DNA of 64,000 nt from Stramonita haemastoma (GCA_030674155.1 CM060318.1:84758122-84822121); one strand, 5' to 3'; counted from the stretch's first letter, positions 13,340-27,022 are shown. The notes: generated by a model not told the origin, from the sequence alone. Numbers and translations: made by a program.

Positions 13340-13680
13340 CTGACGAGTGACCGGTGCACTGTGCTCAATTTTTCAAGCTGTGCCTCTTGAGCAAGTTGAC
13401 TGGTGGAACCCATCTCTCTCCAGGTACATAGTGCATGCTGGGTATCTATGTGTTTTCATAAACCCACCAAAAGCCATCATGAATTACAGGATCATTTGTC
13501 TGCATATCTTCTGTATGCGCTTGTACACGAAGTTACTCAGCACTGGCTGGTCTGCATTTTGAGTTGACCTAGAAGATCATAAAAATTTCCCACTTTTAAT
13601 TTACCCATTGTCGTAACCAAAACTAGAACTCCAAACTTGTAAAGATGGAGATCAAACACTGTGTCCACTGAGCTCTATGG
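13340..13680 (-). mobile_element. SINE of the 63690 type, diverged, minus orientation
   Basis: The reverse strand has a box A-like GAGCTCAGTGGACACAG, then GATCCTGTAATTCATGATGG, GGTGGGTTTATGAAAACAC and ACCCAGCATGC, matching the GTAATT...GGTGGGTTACGGAAAC...ACCCAGCAT block at the window end. Confidence 0.5.
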
Positions 13681-13913
13681 CAAAACATTGCCATAGGGAA
13701 AATAATTTACTGTTACACGGAAACTTCTGCATGTTTCCTTCAAGCCTTAAAACCACCACTTGGCGAGGACAACATGCATTACCTGGTATGGGTCTGTCCA
13801 GCTCTACACTTCCCTCAGCAAGGACATAGAGAAAACATTAATTTTTTAAAGTGGAGGGGAGAGGAAAGGGAGATAATCAAATCATTGTATAAAGAAACAA
13901 ACATTTCCTAAAA

Positions 13914-13944
<31 letters not shown>

Positions 13945-14264
13945 AGGGGTTGGATAGGTGGGTAGGCCAGTATGCTTTTGTTTTCACTTGGACTTTCACT
14001 GTCTGAAGAGTCCATGAGCTGGATGTCATCTGGTGATGGTGCAGACGCTGCAAATCTTGCTGAAATCCTGTACAGTAAACATTAACGTAACTGGATGTAA
14101 TCGTTTTTGCCTCAAGAGTCCTTTGTGATTTGTGGACGTTTGTTCTTCAAATTGGCTCTCTCCCTACACACTGTGTAAGGTGAGATTTCTCAAACTGTAT
14201 CAAAAGCTGTTCCCCAGTCAAGGAGAGGAATTGTTTTTGACATTGCATGTCCAAGTCCTCTTTA

Positions 14265-14270
14265 ACTGAG

Positions 14271-14306
<36 letters not shown>

Positions 14307-14348
14307 GCAATGTACAGCCATCTTTGCATCTTCCACAAATGCATGCAA

Positions 14349-14387
<39 letters not shown>

Positions 14388-14495
14388 TGACCTCAGAAAT
14401 AAAGCACACACACACACAACCTCAGAAATAAAGAGCATTTACACACACCACTCACACACACACTTCTCTCTCTCCTCTCTCTCTCACACACACCT
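14265..14495. repeat. (CA)n tracts
   Basis: Three CA runs separated by short unique sequence, followed by (CT)n. Confidence 0.95.
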
Positions 14496-14658
14496 TTGCA
14501 CACAAGAGATGCATGGACCACAAGCATGCACAAAAATAACATTTCTGTTTTGCATGCTAGAAAAGGTCAAGTAAATAAAAAAAAAAAAAAAAAACCATGA
14601 GCAGGAAAGAATGGGAATGAATTGCTCACTGCCAATGTTTTGCACAGAGTATGACACA

Positions 14659-14955
14659 GGGGACAGGATAGTTCAGTGGTCAGAGCCCTCACTTTCCCCA
14701 AGCTAAGGTTTAGCAGCATCGAGCATGGTCACCAAGTGGATGGGTGACTATTTGCGCACCTTGGCTTCAGTACAGTCCCCCAGTTCACCTAGCTGTCAAT
14801 AGGTACCTGCCCTCTTTAGGGTCAGGGAAGGTAAAAGCAGCAAGGGAGAGGAGATGGGTGCAGCCCTCAATATGTTGGCCCCTAGAGAAGCTGAGGTCTC
14901 TGACACCTCACTCCCCTATGACCACATAGAATATGGGACACCATAACCTTTTTAC
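14659..14955 (+). mobile_element. tRNA/5S-like SINE, copy 2
   Basis: Same head (GGGGACAGGATAGTTCAGTG), 5S-like middle and 3' body (CTCAATATGTTGGCCCCTAG) as the copy at 13038. It is inserted within a locally duplicated ~50-bp unit (14610-14658 and 14958-15005). Confidence 0.75.
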
Positions 14956-15182
14956 AACACAAAGGGAATGAATTGATCATCGCCAGTGCTCTGCACAGAG
15001 TATGAAAGAATGGAAATGAATTACTCATTGCACAATGCGCTCTCTCTCTCTCTCTCTCTAAGCTGCAGCTGTGGACACTTGCTGATCGTGAAAGGACCAA
15101 AGACAGAATAAGTCTGGACTGGGTGTTCTGCATGTTATGATGGATGCAATCAGATTTTTCCTGGGTTAGATAGAACTGTAGT

Positions 15183-15378
15183 TGTGTGTATGTGTGTGCG
15201 TGCGTGCGTGTGTGTGTGTAAGTGTGCATGTGTGTGAGAGAGGGAGGAAGGAGAGAGAGAGTGCGTGCGTGCCTGTGTGGGTGCATGTGTTGTATGTGCA
15301 CACCCCCTCTGTGTGTGTGTGTGTGTGCGTGTGCGGGAGCGTGTGTGTGTAAGAGAGAAGTGTATGGTGCATGCGCGC

Positions 15379-15470
<92 letters not shown>
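15183..15470. repeat. (TG)n and (GA)n composite
   Basis: TG/TGCG repeats to about 15388, then ~80 bp of (GA)n. Confidence 0.95.
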
Positions 15471-15472
<2 letters not shown>

Positions 15473-15769
15473 AACCTGGACAGATAGGCATATTGTGAGT
15501 TAGGTTTTTCACGTGTTGGAAAGGGCACGAGCCGGAATCAGACAGAATGTAAGTATGGAAGCCCTGTCAGACTTGTTGCTTGTGAGATGTTTAGGTTGTT
15601 GTGTCCTCCTGCCTCCATTTGTTATGGGATAAAGTGGTAGCAACAATTTATTGAATCCAAATGTAAATCATTTCACCATGTCGTGGATTCCATGCCATGC
15701 CGACCATACGGGCAGAAGAAATGATACACTTTTCATGTCTGAAAACATGTATGAAAATGTGTGTTTTGT

Positions 15770-15845
15770 CCCAGTCCCCTTCCCACTGTCCCCTTGTGAA
15801 TGGGCTTAAAAAGCTTACCACAATAAAATATTGTCATTGTCATTG

Positions 15846-15878
<33 letters not shown>

Positions 15879-15885
15879 GTGACAG
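15770..15885 (+). mobile_element. Probable LINE 3' end with (TTGTCA)n tail
   Basis: CACAATAAAATATTGTCATT followed by GTCATTGTC and a (TC)n run resembles the polyadenylation-signal-plus-microsatellite end of CR1/L2-like LINEs. No coding part remains. Confidence 0.4.
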
Positions 15886-17294
15886 GTTCAGAGGCTCACC
15901 AACCCAACACATTCATAAAACTTTAAACAGAATTTCAGACAGATTTCAGACTTGTACAAATTTAATCCTGAGCTAGGTAAAAGATTACACAAAAGAAAAT
16001 ACCCAAAGCAAATTTACATAGAGAAAATCATGCTAAAAATAAAAATCACACATGTGGATAAATATTGTCAAAGCAGACTGTTGACCAGTCAAGAAGGCTG
16101 GAGTAAAAGTTCAATATGTGTCAAAAGTTAACAAGATGCATCATGAAATATGTATAAACATGAAGTAACACTTGCTCAATGACCCCATCCAACATCAAAG
16201 TTGAAAAAAACAATTGCGTGTAACCCAACAAGCTTTAAACAGCATAGATAAAATAAAAGAATACCACACCCATGTGCCCATTCTTTACTCTTTCTTTGAA
16301 AACAAAAGATATAAAGTAGGTACAGGTAAGCTGGTAGAAGGCAGTGGAGGTGCCATGAGCCATTGCCTAGAAAGCGAGGAGGTGCAGTGTTGAGCAGGCA
16401 TTGTGGTAAGGTGTCACTATCAGTCTGGAGGAGCTAGAACGCTCTTAACTGCCCTGCAAAATATGGAGGGGTCAATTCCCTGTCGGCTGCAGCACAATCT
16501 GTTATGTCTTCAGTTAGTTCACTGAACTCTTTGACTCTTCATGTAAGCATTGATAATTATATCTCAAAGATTTACTGGGTTTAAATTTTTTTTTTTATTG
16601 CATTTAGTTATGGTGTGACGACAAATATTTTGATTTTGATCCGGACTAGTTTGGAAAAAAGAGGATATAGAGTATCTTTTTAAAAAGACAGGTTTCAGAC
16701 ATAAATGTCTACATTCTATCTATTTATCTACCTATGACTACAGCACACAAAACTGAATGCCAAAATGAACATCTGGTTCTCACACTTCTTACCAGTAATC
16801 ACATTTCAAATGGAAGTCAACCAACATTGAGGGAAGCATGGTGCAGACTTGTAGGGCAAAGTCTGCACTGCCATGATCTTATCCTCCGTTCCCTGACAAA
16901 CCAGGGGGGTGCTGATCCTTCTGTGCCTCTTCTTCCCCACATCACTGTCATCTGGCACTGACCAGACCTCCTCACAACTTCGCCATCATTCCTCATCTCA
17001 TGTGCCACTTTCAGAGCAGCATCAACCTTGGAAGAGGATAGATCTTTTGATCTTCATGTTTGGCCTGCTGTCTTGAAAATCACTCTCAGTTAATTAACAT
17101 AAGTTCTCAGAAGCAATGTGGCAAAATAGACAAGACTAGCCAGCAGTTAACTCATTGACATTGTGTCATAGCTCAAGAGACAACACTTACCTCACCTCAA
17201 AACTCTGGGTTGTAGCTGTTCATGCATCATACCAATGCATTTATCAATCTGAGAATGATTTATGATTTTTCAAATATCGCAAACAGCGTGTGAT

Positions 17295-17390
17295 AGTATT
17301 GTCAAGATGTGCAACAGACTGCGACTTCACTGAGTACAAGGGAGTATTGTCAAGATGTGCAACAGACTGCGACTTCACTGAGTACAAGGG
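17295..17390. repeat. Exact 48-bp tandem duplication
   Basis: The segment starting AGTATTGTCAAGATGTGCAA occurs twice in direct succession without differences. Confidence 0.93.
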
Positions 17391-18295
17391 AATCAGCTGC
17401 TCAACATCTCTGGCAGATACTGGGCCAGTTTACAAAGTTGCTTCCCTTAGAGCTTTTGAATTTCAGCAGACAAAGTGTACACATACAATCTGTGTGGTTA
17501 CGTGCCTGACAGTGTCCACCATATGATCACAAGATGCACTTGCGCCAAACAATTGAAGCAGACGACAAGTTAAAGGGCCTAAGACCCATGGTCTGAATCC
17601 AGATGTGAAGTCTTTCACACTGGAGGTTTAAGTTTGTCCTCTGCGCAGCATGATTTTAGCACATGTATAAAAAACAAAGTCAACAAAAGCTTCACTCTGA
17701 ATCAAAAATAAATGCCCTCTGCACTGAATGAATTTAGCACACTTTTAAGAACCCGATTCAATAACAAATATCGTAGATAAACAGAAACAAACCCTAAAAC
17801 AACAACAACTATGAAAAGTTCACCCAAATCCTGAACACACACAGATGTATCAATCTTCCACAAAGAGACAAGTTGTGACTAGAAAACTATATCGTAACTA
17901 GTGCACGTCCCACCCCTCCTCACTGCTTGATCTTGAAACCCAGACAGTAATTGTTTTCTTTTTAGCAGCACAAGTATCTTTTAATTAAAGCTATAAGAAT
18001 AGTTTTCCACAATTAAAAAAAAAAAAGAAAAAAAAAGAGAAGATTCTTGCTTGCACTTGTCTGCTGTAGAGCTTGCTCACCAAGCAACAAACAAAATACA
18101 ACAATTGTTATGCATTTTCATGCATGACAGAAAAGAGTGGATGAAAATAAAAATGGTAAGTTGTTTTAGGCAAAACCATGCAAAATATTATCTTTTTGTG
18201 AGGCATGTATTCATGTTTACATTTCACAGAGGTTGGGATTCGCTGACTAAAAATGCATCAGTTGATAAAGCTTCTTTGTGCAGTTTGGTTTAAAC

Positions 18296-18307
18296 ACACA
18301 CACACAC

Positions 18308-18391
<84 letters not shown>

Positions 18392-18392
18392 T
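18296..18392. repeat. (CA)n-(TA)n-(CA)n
   Basis: About 65 bp of alternating TA flanked by CA runs. Confidence 0.95.
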
Positions 18393-18469
18393 CCAAATAC
18401 CACCCTCCCTCCCATACCTTCATCAAAAGTATAACAGACAGGGTAAAGTACAGCTACTGCATAAGACAC

Positions 18470-18760
18470 ACCCACTAAAATAACATCGAGATACGGGACT
18501 TCACCCACTAAATATCATGAGATACAGGCTTCACCCACTAAATAACATTGAGATATTGGCTTCACCCACTGAATAACATTGAGATACAGGCTTCACCCAC
18601 TAAATAACATCGAGATACGGGCTTCACCCACTGAATAACATTGAGATACGGGCTTCACCCACTAAAGAACATCAAGATACGGGCTTCACCCACTGAATAA
18701 CATCGAGATACGGGCTACACCCACTAATCATCCAGATACGGGCTACACCCACCCCTCCAC
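18470..18760. repeat. ~31-bp minisatellite, about nine copies
   Basis: Units of GAGATACGGGCTTCACCCAC plus TAAATAACATC with small variations. Confidence 0.9.
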
Positions 18761-19934
18761 CCAGCAAAAATCCCTGCATCAAAAGCTTGAGAACAGAGTT
18801 CAGTAACATGACAATTTCAGCAAAAATCCCCCTTTGTTTTTTTCAGACCATTTTCTTCTTCACATCAATTTCATCCAGAGGTGTTTTCCTTTCTTTCCTT
18901 GTTTGTAAAGAAAGCATTGCCCAAAAACCCCAAACAAAACCAAAACCCAGAAAATACATTGTCAACATTTTTCAAGCACCATTTTCTTACAACCTATAAA
19001 GCCTTTTCTTATCTTTTTGATTTTACATTTTCAGAACACATACAGACACAGAAAAGACTACCTGGGGCTTCTTATTTTGAGTCATGTAAACAGTTGAAAG
19101 TACATAAAATTTATTTTAAAAAATAGACTGAAAAATACCAGAGACAAAGAAGAATCAGAAGACGGTAGGACAGAAAATTTTATAACAGCAATAGTCAGTC
19201 TCTACTGAACAAGCAGCTCCTCAACCGAATAACAAAATCAGAGAGCTGTGCAATGCCCATAAAACAATATTTCAAATCATGTTTTTCATACCAAAAACTA
19301 AGTGTAGAGCAATAAATATTACCACAAATGTAAATACGACCAAGAGGAAAAATGGGCGACTAGGTATATGACAATATCAACAGCATTTCCCCTGCTCTTA
19401 TTTCCTGTAAAATGTAGTGAAGGGAAATTCAGATCAACGTTTGCACGAAAAGCACCTTTTCTGAGATTCAGCAATGTACAGAAGTGGATCCTATGAGAAC
19501 GCCCACTGTTCTGTGCCAAACTTTCACCATACCTGCCTACCCTCAAAATGCTCTTAGTTTTCTATCCTAAAAAAACAGTCGTCAGTAGTTTTGGGACTTC
19601 TATAAGTGATTTTCAACTTGCTTTTTTTTTGGGGGGGGGGGGGGGGGAGGGTGGAGGTGTTACCCCTGTTAAAGAAATATATATCCCTTCCTCTTCAGGG
19701 CGCAAGCATGCGCACTCACACACACACACACACCACTACATTATCCACGATGGAGTTTTTCTCTTTTACTCCTGCTGTCAAACTTTAAAAAAATACTGGG
19801 CCTTTTAATCCTTTTTTTTCTTCTTTTACTGAAGCACAACCATGGCAAACATTCAAGACACTGCCTTTGAATAAAAAATAAAGTTAATCAGAATTCAATC
19901 AAAGAAAAAAAAAGTCCCTCTTAACCTACAGGGC

Positions 19935-19939
19935 ACACA

Positions 19940-20002
<63 letters not shown>
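19935..20002. repeat. (CA)n tract
   Basis: CA dinucleotide run with one break. Confidence 0.95.
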
Positions 20003-20004
<2 letters not shown>

Positions 20005-20178
20005 CATGCAATGAATCCCACAATTTCACTCACCCAATAAAAATTAAACCCTATTCATGGTGGAAAATTTTCCTTTTGCCTCTTTTCCCCCCAAGAATAC
20101 TGGGCTATATTTTAAAGCACAACCATGGTGTCATTTTACAGACTGTCCTTGAACAAAAAAACTGTAACTGTTCACTGG

Positions 20179-20212
20179 AGAGAGAGAGAGGGGGGGGGGA
20201 GAGGAGAGAGAG

Positions 20213-20279
<67 letters not shown>
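20179..20279. repeat. (GA)n tract
   Basis: GA run preceded by a G9 homopolymer. Confidence 0.95.
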
Positions 20280-20280
<1 letters not shown>

Positions 20281-22854
20281 TTGCTGGATGCGAGCTCTCT
20301 TTGCTATGAATGTACAAGTCCAACATCATCACTGCAGGCCCAGTGGTACACAGGCTTGAAAAGCGTTGTCCATCCCTTTTCCTCCTAACAATATATTTTT
20401 TTTTAAATGGAGGAAAAGCTTCAGATGGAGTCTGCCATAATCCTCTTGCTTCAAAGTAAAGTCAGCTGAACCGACCATGTTGAGCCAGGCACATGCAAAG
20501 TGCCGGCATTTCTGACTTGCTCTGTGAATCAAGTATGTTTCTGTATGTACTCTGGAGGAAATATGTAAGGTCATCCATCATTTCCACTTTTCTAACTGTC
20601 TTACCAATGACAACACAACTCAAACTTGCGATGTACGATGGACTGACTATTCATAGCCTTTACAGAAAGCATGCATGCTTGAGCTTTGTTCAGGGAACTG
20701 GCATTGGAAGAGTTCTGACATTGGAAAAGTTCTGACGTTGAATTAAATACATAAATCAACGCCTGTGAGCAAACCTGGTTCCCATCCATACTGACTGACT
20801 GACTGACGCTGGAATAACAATGTCAAAACAAATAACGCCTCATGCCACCCCTACCCCCATCCCGGTAAAAAATGAGGACAGCGTGAGCAAAGATGTGGGA
20901 AGATGATTCTGATGAACTGTTAATCCTCAGAAGCCTGTGCAGATCCCCCCTCCCCCCACCCTCCCCCCTGTCCCAATGACTAAGGGGACACCATGACCAC
21001 AACCAGACAAACTGATATGCCAACATCATCCTGCTCATGCCACACCCTCTTCACTCACAAATCAGCCGACACTGAAACAGGCATTTCTTCACATTCAAGC
21101 TTTTAAGTAGGCCTGCCATTTCAAATTTATTTTAAGTTGGGCTTTTTTTTCCTCTTCTTTTTTGGAGTGGGGGATGGGGTGGGGCTATTTTCCGCATTTC
21201 TCAAATCACTCAAAGTGTGGTTGAGCATGTGTCAGCAGTTGACAGCTGCAGTAAACAGTATCAGAGAAGATCACTTCTGGGGTTATATTTTCAGCAGCAG
21301 AACATTAGTGGTTAGGAGTAGCACTCATATTTACATAACAAAATAACCAAGAAGAAAACATGACGGGAAATCAACGCTGGTCATCCTGACAACCAAGCAT
21401 CAGCAATTAATTTGCACCTGGACTCTGAACTACACAGCACTCCTGACAATCTACCCTATACCTGTCCTACATCCCTCAACAACAGAAGTACTGATTTCAT
21501 ACATAAATCACCAATGCATGACAATCATCACTCAACTGATAAAAGTATCAATATCAACTGATAAAATGCACAGATATGACTTGCAAACCATAACACTATG
21601 TGAGTGACTGTGTCAGCTGATCAGGTACAAGCTTCAGGCAGTACTTCAAAGAAAAATTCAAGGCCCCAAAGGAACTTACCACTATACTATCACTTCACAC
21701 CCAGCATGTCCAATGGGACTATCACACATTGAAATAAAAAGGAATATCCAAACAAGCATTTAAACTTCATGGACAGAATTAACTTCAGCTTGCTGACATG
21801 TGTGAGGAAACAAAGCCAACACAGTGTACAAATCTTCGTCAATCTGTAAACAAAAATATAAAAGATATATATCGCCAATTTAGCCAACAAAAAAAAACGC
21901 ACCAAAAGAACACCCCCTCCCAAAAACCCCCCAAAACAAAACAAACAAAAAAAGTTAGAAATGTATAAACAACTTGGTAAAGGTTCAAATAAGCCAAGAT
22001 GATTCAAAATTGTTATTCCACAGCTTTTTCGAAGGCACAGAAAGTATATTTACAGCCAAAAATAATAAACCAGCAAAAGAGAGTCGTGTACATTCAAAAA
22101 CAAGTGTACAATAAGATAGCAACAGATCCTATGTTAGGCTGAATGAAATAATACAGCAGTTTGTAAATTGATAATTACAACAGCAATAACAGACACAGGA
22201 TATATCAACCAAAAGAAGGCTTGATAACAAAAACACAGCAGTAGTGAAGTTCAATTCATGATTATCAAACATACGCTGACAGACAACATGTCTGCAGTCA
22301 TTTTTCAGTTTTTAAAAAATTACAGCATGTTAAAAATGTGTCATTTTTAAATTCTCAAAAGTCATTTTCATGCTCATTCACAAATGCTTGTTCACTGAAA
22401 AACTGAGCTCTGCAATTTGTTTGCTTGAATATTTCTGCACATTCCAAGATAACCCTAATGCAAAAAAAATGGCTTCCTCTATTCAACAGGGCTCTTAATT
22501 AAGCATTCAATTCTACCCAAGAGTTGATTTGTGTTAACAATCACCACTTTCCATGGTATATAAGATGGACTAAACTTTTATTACCATTGTGCATATGGGG
22601 TTTACTTATTGCTAAGCAAGAAGAAATTACTGCATGTGGGCAAAAGTGGACCTACTGCAGCTAATAGTCACATGTATCAATGACTTCTTTACAAGACCAA
22701 ATGATTATATAACGATTTACTTGTCCCCCAAGCACTGTTTCAAATAAACAACTCTTTTCGGCCATCTCGCTTACACGTAAGTGATCCAGCCCTCCTCTCT
22801 GCAGTGTTGGAACTGGCGGGCAAGCAGACAGGACAGGACCTGACTGTGCACGCA

Positions 22855-22915
22855 CACCGCACTGCAGCGCAGCGCAGCACAGCACAGCACAGCACAGCAC
22901 AGCAGAGCTGCAGCA
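22855..22915 (-). repeat. CTG/GTGCT-rich tract in presumed 3' UTR of gene A
   Basis: Starting 11 bases after the gene A stop, the transcript sense strand would carry runs of GCTGCTGC and a TGTGC pentanucleotide repeat. Inferred to be 3' UTR because it lies directly downstream of the stop codon; the polyadenylation site was not located. Confidence 0.5.
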
Positions 22916-22925
22916 GCAGAAGCGT

Positions 22926-23034
22926 TTACATTCTGCTCCAGCGGCCGACCTGTTGGCGACAGTTGGGGCAGGTGTGGATGACGTCCTTGCAGCTGTCCAC
23001 GCAGAAGGGGATGAGGCAGCACCCCAGACTGCAC
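22926..23034 (-). CDS. Gene A coding exon 4 (C-terminal half of LITAF domain, stop)
   Basis: Acceptor CATTGCAG at 23035. It reads [20 protein letters not shown], then TCPNC, and ends RWSRM with TAA at 22928-22926. The CCLIPF...HTCPNC pattern is the diagnostic second half of the LITAF domain. The exon is the same length (109 nt) and phase as the last exon of gene B. Confidence 0.9.
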
Positions 23035-23841
23035 CTGCAATGCAGGGGAGAAGGTGTGTTAGTTTTCATTCTAGTTTCATGCAGTAACTGACACAGTCAA
23101 CTTCCTGGTCATGGAGGAATTTGGCCAAAATGAGCTGAAATGGGTGGGTATGTTTTTAAATGTAATATCTCTAATACAATATATAAGAACTGCATGAAAT
23201 TTGAGAATAGTGTGAGCAAATGATTGTTACATATGTTCCATTATTTTTATTTCATGTTTGTGTCATGTGTCAAAAGTTGTTTGCTTGTTTTGTCTGCAAT
23301 TATTATGTAATCTCTAGTAAACAACATAATTAAACACCATTGTGTGAGCGTGTTTCCATGTATGTAAAACACTGCAATACTAAAACACAAACATTCTCCC
23401 AAGGTGTCTAGTGTGCATTGACAAAGAGAAAAGGTTTTCTTTGGTCATACTCAGCTTAAAAAGTATGGCATGATGATACCTCACTTTCGAGTGGTTCAGG
23501 ACACTATAGAGTTAACTCTTAGTGTCCTGAACCACTCAAAATTAACACAATCCAGCAAACCACTGGGTCCTTCAAAAACCTCCTATCAATCGTACAGAAA
23601 CGTAAACTTAAATGGTGCAGGCATGTCACAAGATCAAAAGGACTTGCAAAAACAATACTGCAAGGCACTGTCCACGGAGGAAGAAAAAGAGGCAGACCAA
23701 GGAAGAGATGGGAGGACAACATCAGCGAATGGACAGGCCTAGAACTCAACAAAACCCTGAGAAAGGCAGAACAGAGACAGGAATGGAGGGAACTGGTTGT
23801 CAAGTCTTCATGGGTGCCCCAACGGTCGCCAGACTAAGGGA

Positions 23842-23892
<51 letters not shown>

Positions 23893-23911
23893 GACAGACA
23901 GACAGACAGAC

Positions 23912-23950
<39 letters not shown>

Positions 23951-26900
23951 CAGACAGATAGATAGATAATAATACTTAAACAGATAGAATAGAAACAAAC
24001 CAACAGAAACAGGAGAGCTTCCCTGGCAAAATTTTGTAGAAAAAAATACCACAGTACAAATACATCTGCAAACACAGAAGAAAAAAAACTGACACTGCTC
24101 TTGTGGCAATGCGCTCGCTCTCCACTGGGGAGGGTAGCCTGAACTTCACACAGAGAAATCTGCCGTGACTGAAAAGTGGTACATACGTGTTTTTAGACAC
24201 CATCCCTGGGGGGGGGGGGGGGGAAAAAAAAAATGGGTAGGCGTTGCACTTGCGGCGACGCGCTCTCCCTGGGGAGAGCAGCCCGAATTTCAGGCAGAGA
24301 AATCTGCTGTGACATAAAGTGGTATAAAATAAAATAGAATAAAATAAAAATAAAATAAAATAAAATAAAATACACACTACAAAAGAACAGCCCTCAGAAA
24401 ACGTGCCCTGCTGACAAGACAGAGAGAATGAATGAATGAATGAACATTTTTATTGAGGGAAAAGATTAAACAGAATGGTGGCTTGGTTTCATCCAGCCCT
24501 CTTAAAAAAAAAAAGCGAATCAATCAACCAATCAATCGAATCGCGTAAGACAGAGATAGGGAGGCCAGCCCTTACTCACCCGACCAGGCAGAGGATGACG
24601 CAGAATGATCCAGGCCAGGGTGCCGGTCTCGTACTGGGTGGCGGTGACCACCTCGGCCTGGCAGTGGGGGCAGCGCATGTGCACCGGGGAGTCGCGGAAC
24701 ACCTGCACCACCGCCACCGTCGGCTGGCTCACCACCACCGTCGTCTGCCCCTGGGGAGGGGGCGGCTGCCGTACCCGGGCTGCCCATACCCCGCCTGGGG
24801 GGGGGGAGCGTACCCTGCAGGACACAGGAGGGGGGGTCAGGGCTTTTCTATCTCATTCTGAAACCCCAGGAGTGGTCCATTGGGCGTATACATGAAATCT
24901 GGCACAACACACATTGTGCAAAAAAAAAGCAACATAGTATGTGTTGGTCAAGTTTTTATATCTGAAATCCATTGGTCCATAGGAAACTTGATACAAAATA
25001 ACACATTGTGCAAAAAGAGCAACACATGACAATTTCACAGACAAACATCCACAAACTGGTACATAGGAAAACTACTATACATATTATCATTCATGAGTAT
25101 CACGGGTGCTGACAGTTAAAAGGATTTTGTTGTATTTCAAGTAATATTCTGTAATATTTCAATGTTTTCTCGCTTTTAGTTTCAGCAATGGATATTCCTA
25201 TTTTACTGCAGGTAAGAGACCTATACATTCTCTGAATTTTATTATCAGATTTGCTTTTTCCCTCAATGATTAGTATTCAGTCAGTCAGTCAGTCAGTCAG
25301 TCAGTCAGTCAGTCAGTCGGTCGTCAAACACACACAAATACTAGCACTGTCTTCACAATGCTGTTCTTGCTTATAATAATTACTCTTTTCAACATAATTT
25401 GAAAATTATGCATGTCATTTGTGTAAGCTTCATAATCCTGTTAAGATGAATTATGCTTCTTTGAATATTTAAACACCGAGCGCATCACACACAAACTGTG
25501 TCAAAAACAACACAGCGTGAGTTACGAAATCACAGCAGGATGTCACTTTTTTTCTTTTCGAATACTCTTTTCTTTCTTTCTTTTTATATATATTTTTTAC
25601 CTTACCCGACAAGGAAGAGCTCTTTCTTTTTTTCTTTCTTTTCCTTCTTACTTTCTGCAGCAAAGCCTCCATTCAAACTTCAACAAATTCACAAAAGAGA
25701 AGGGGCTTGGGTTTGCGATGGGAAGACTACTTTGCATTTTGAAATGCACAGCTTTCCATGCACTTTCTTGTAGTGCTTTAGATACGCATCAATGTTTACA
25801 CTGTCAACACTTTTCCCACCTTCCTGGTTGTGTACATGTACTCGAACATGTATCAAAGACATGTTGATGAGCTAAAAAATATAATCATCCCTCTCTCATT
25901 CTTGTTGAAATAACAACACATACTATAGCGATAGTACTGACCATTCTTTGAGTGAGAAACAATGGTATTTGTGTTGGTGATGATGGTAGCATATATATAT
26001 ATTAGTATATATTTTTTGTTAATCTAACATTGAAATACTGTTGACTAAAAATAGCACTAAAGGCAGAAATGTAACAGTAGTGGTAGCTGTAGTGGTGGTT
26101 GTGGTGGTAGTTGTGGTGGAGGAATTGGTGATGGAAGTGATGGTGGTACTGGTAGTACAGATAGTGATAATAGAAGTAGTAGTAGTAGCAGCAAGAGCAG
26201 TAGAAGTAATACTTATAACAGTAACAGAGGATAACAAGAACTACAAGTACAATAGGTAGTGGGGTAGGAGTAGTACCAACAGTGACAATAACAGCAGTAG
26301 CATCGGAACAATTAATGTAATATATGTAGGAGTAGTACCAACAGTGACAATAACAGCTGTAGCATCGGAACAATTAATGTAATATATGTAGGAGTAGTAC
26401 CAACAGTGACAATAACAGCAGTACCATCAGAACAATTAATGTAATATATGTAGGAGTAGTACCAACAGTGACAATAACAACAGTAGCATCAGAACAATTA
26501 ATGTAATATATGTAGGAGTAGTACCAACAGTGATAATAACAGCAGTAGCATCAGAACAATTAATGTAATATATGTAGGAGTAGTACCAACAGTAATAATA
26601 ACAGCAGTACCATCAGAACAATTAATGTAATATATGTAGGAGTAGTACCAATAGTGATAATAACAGCAGTACCATCAGAACAATTAATGTAATATATGTA
26701 GGAGTAGTACCAACAGTGATAATAACAGCAGTAGCATCAGAACAATCAATGTAATATATAACGTCAGACACTTTGAAAAAAGATAACACCGCCATCAATA
26801 CCAACACAAACACAAACAAATCCACATGATAAAGTATAAACAACATGAGACTCAATCTGCTTTCTATATACACTACACTGCCAGTTTGTAGCCATGCACC

Positions 26901-26986
26901 AAACAAAAAAACACAGAAAATAAAATAAACAACAGACCACGCACACACCACGCAAGCACACCAACAAATAACGACACACGAACACA

Positions 26987-27022
<36 letters not shown>

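Larger units (their letters stand above)
15886..22854 (-). other. Mostly unannotated; may include the 3' UTR of gene A
   Basis: Outside the listed repeats no coding sequence is supported. It lies downstream of gene A in its sense direction. Several minus-strand AATAAA hexamers occur, but the true 3' end cannot be placed. Confidence 0.35.

Noticed and set aside
22771..23091. ORFs overlapping the last exon of gene A in other frames, both strands
   Set aside because: They are shadows of the LITAF exon and the adjacent CTG-rich repeat.
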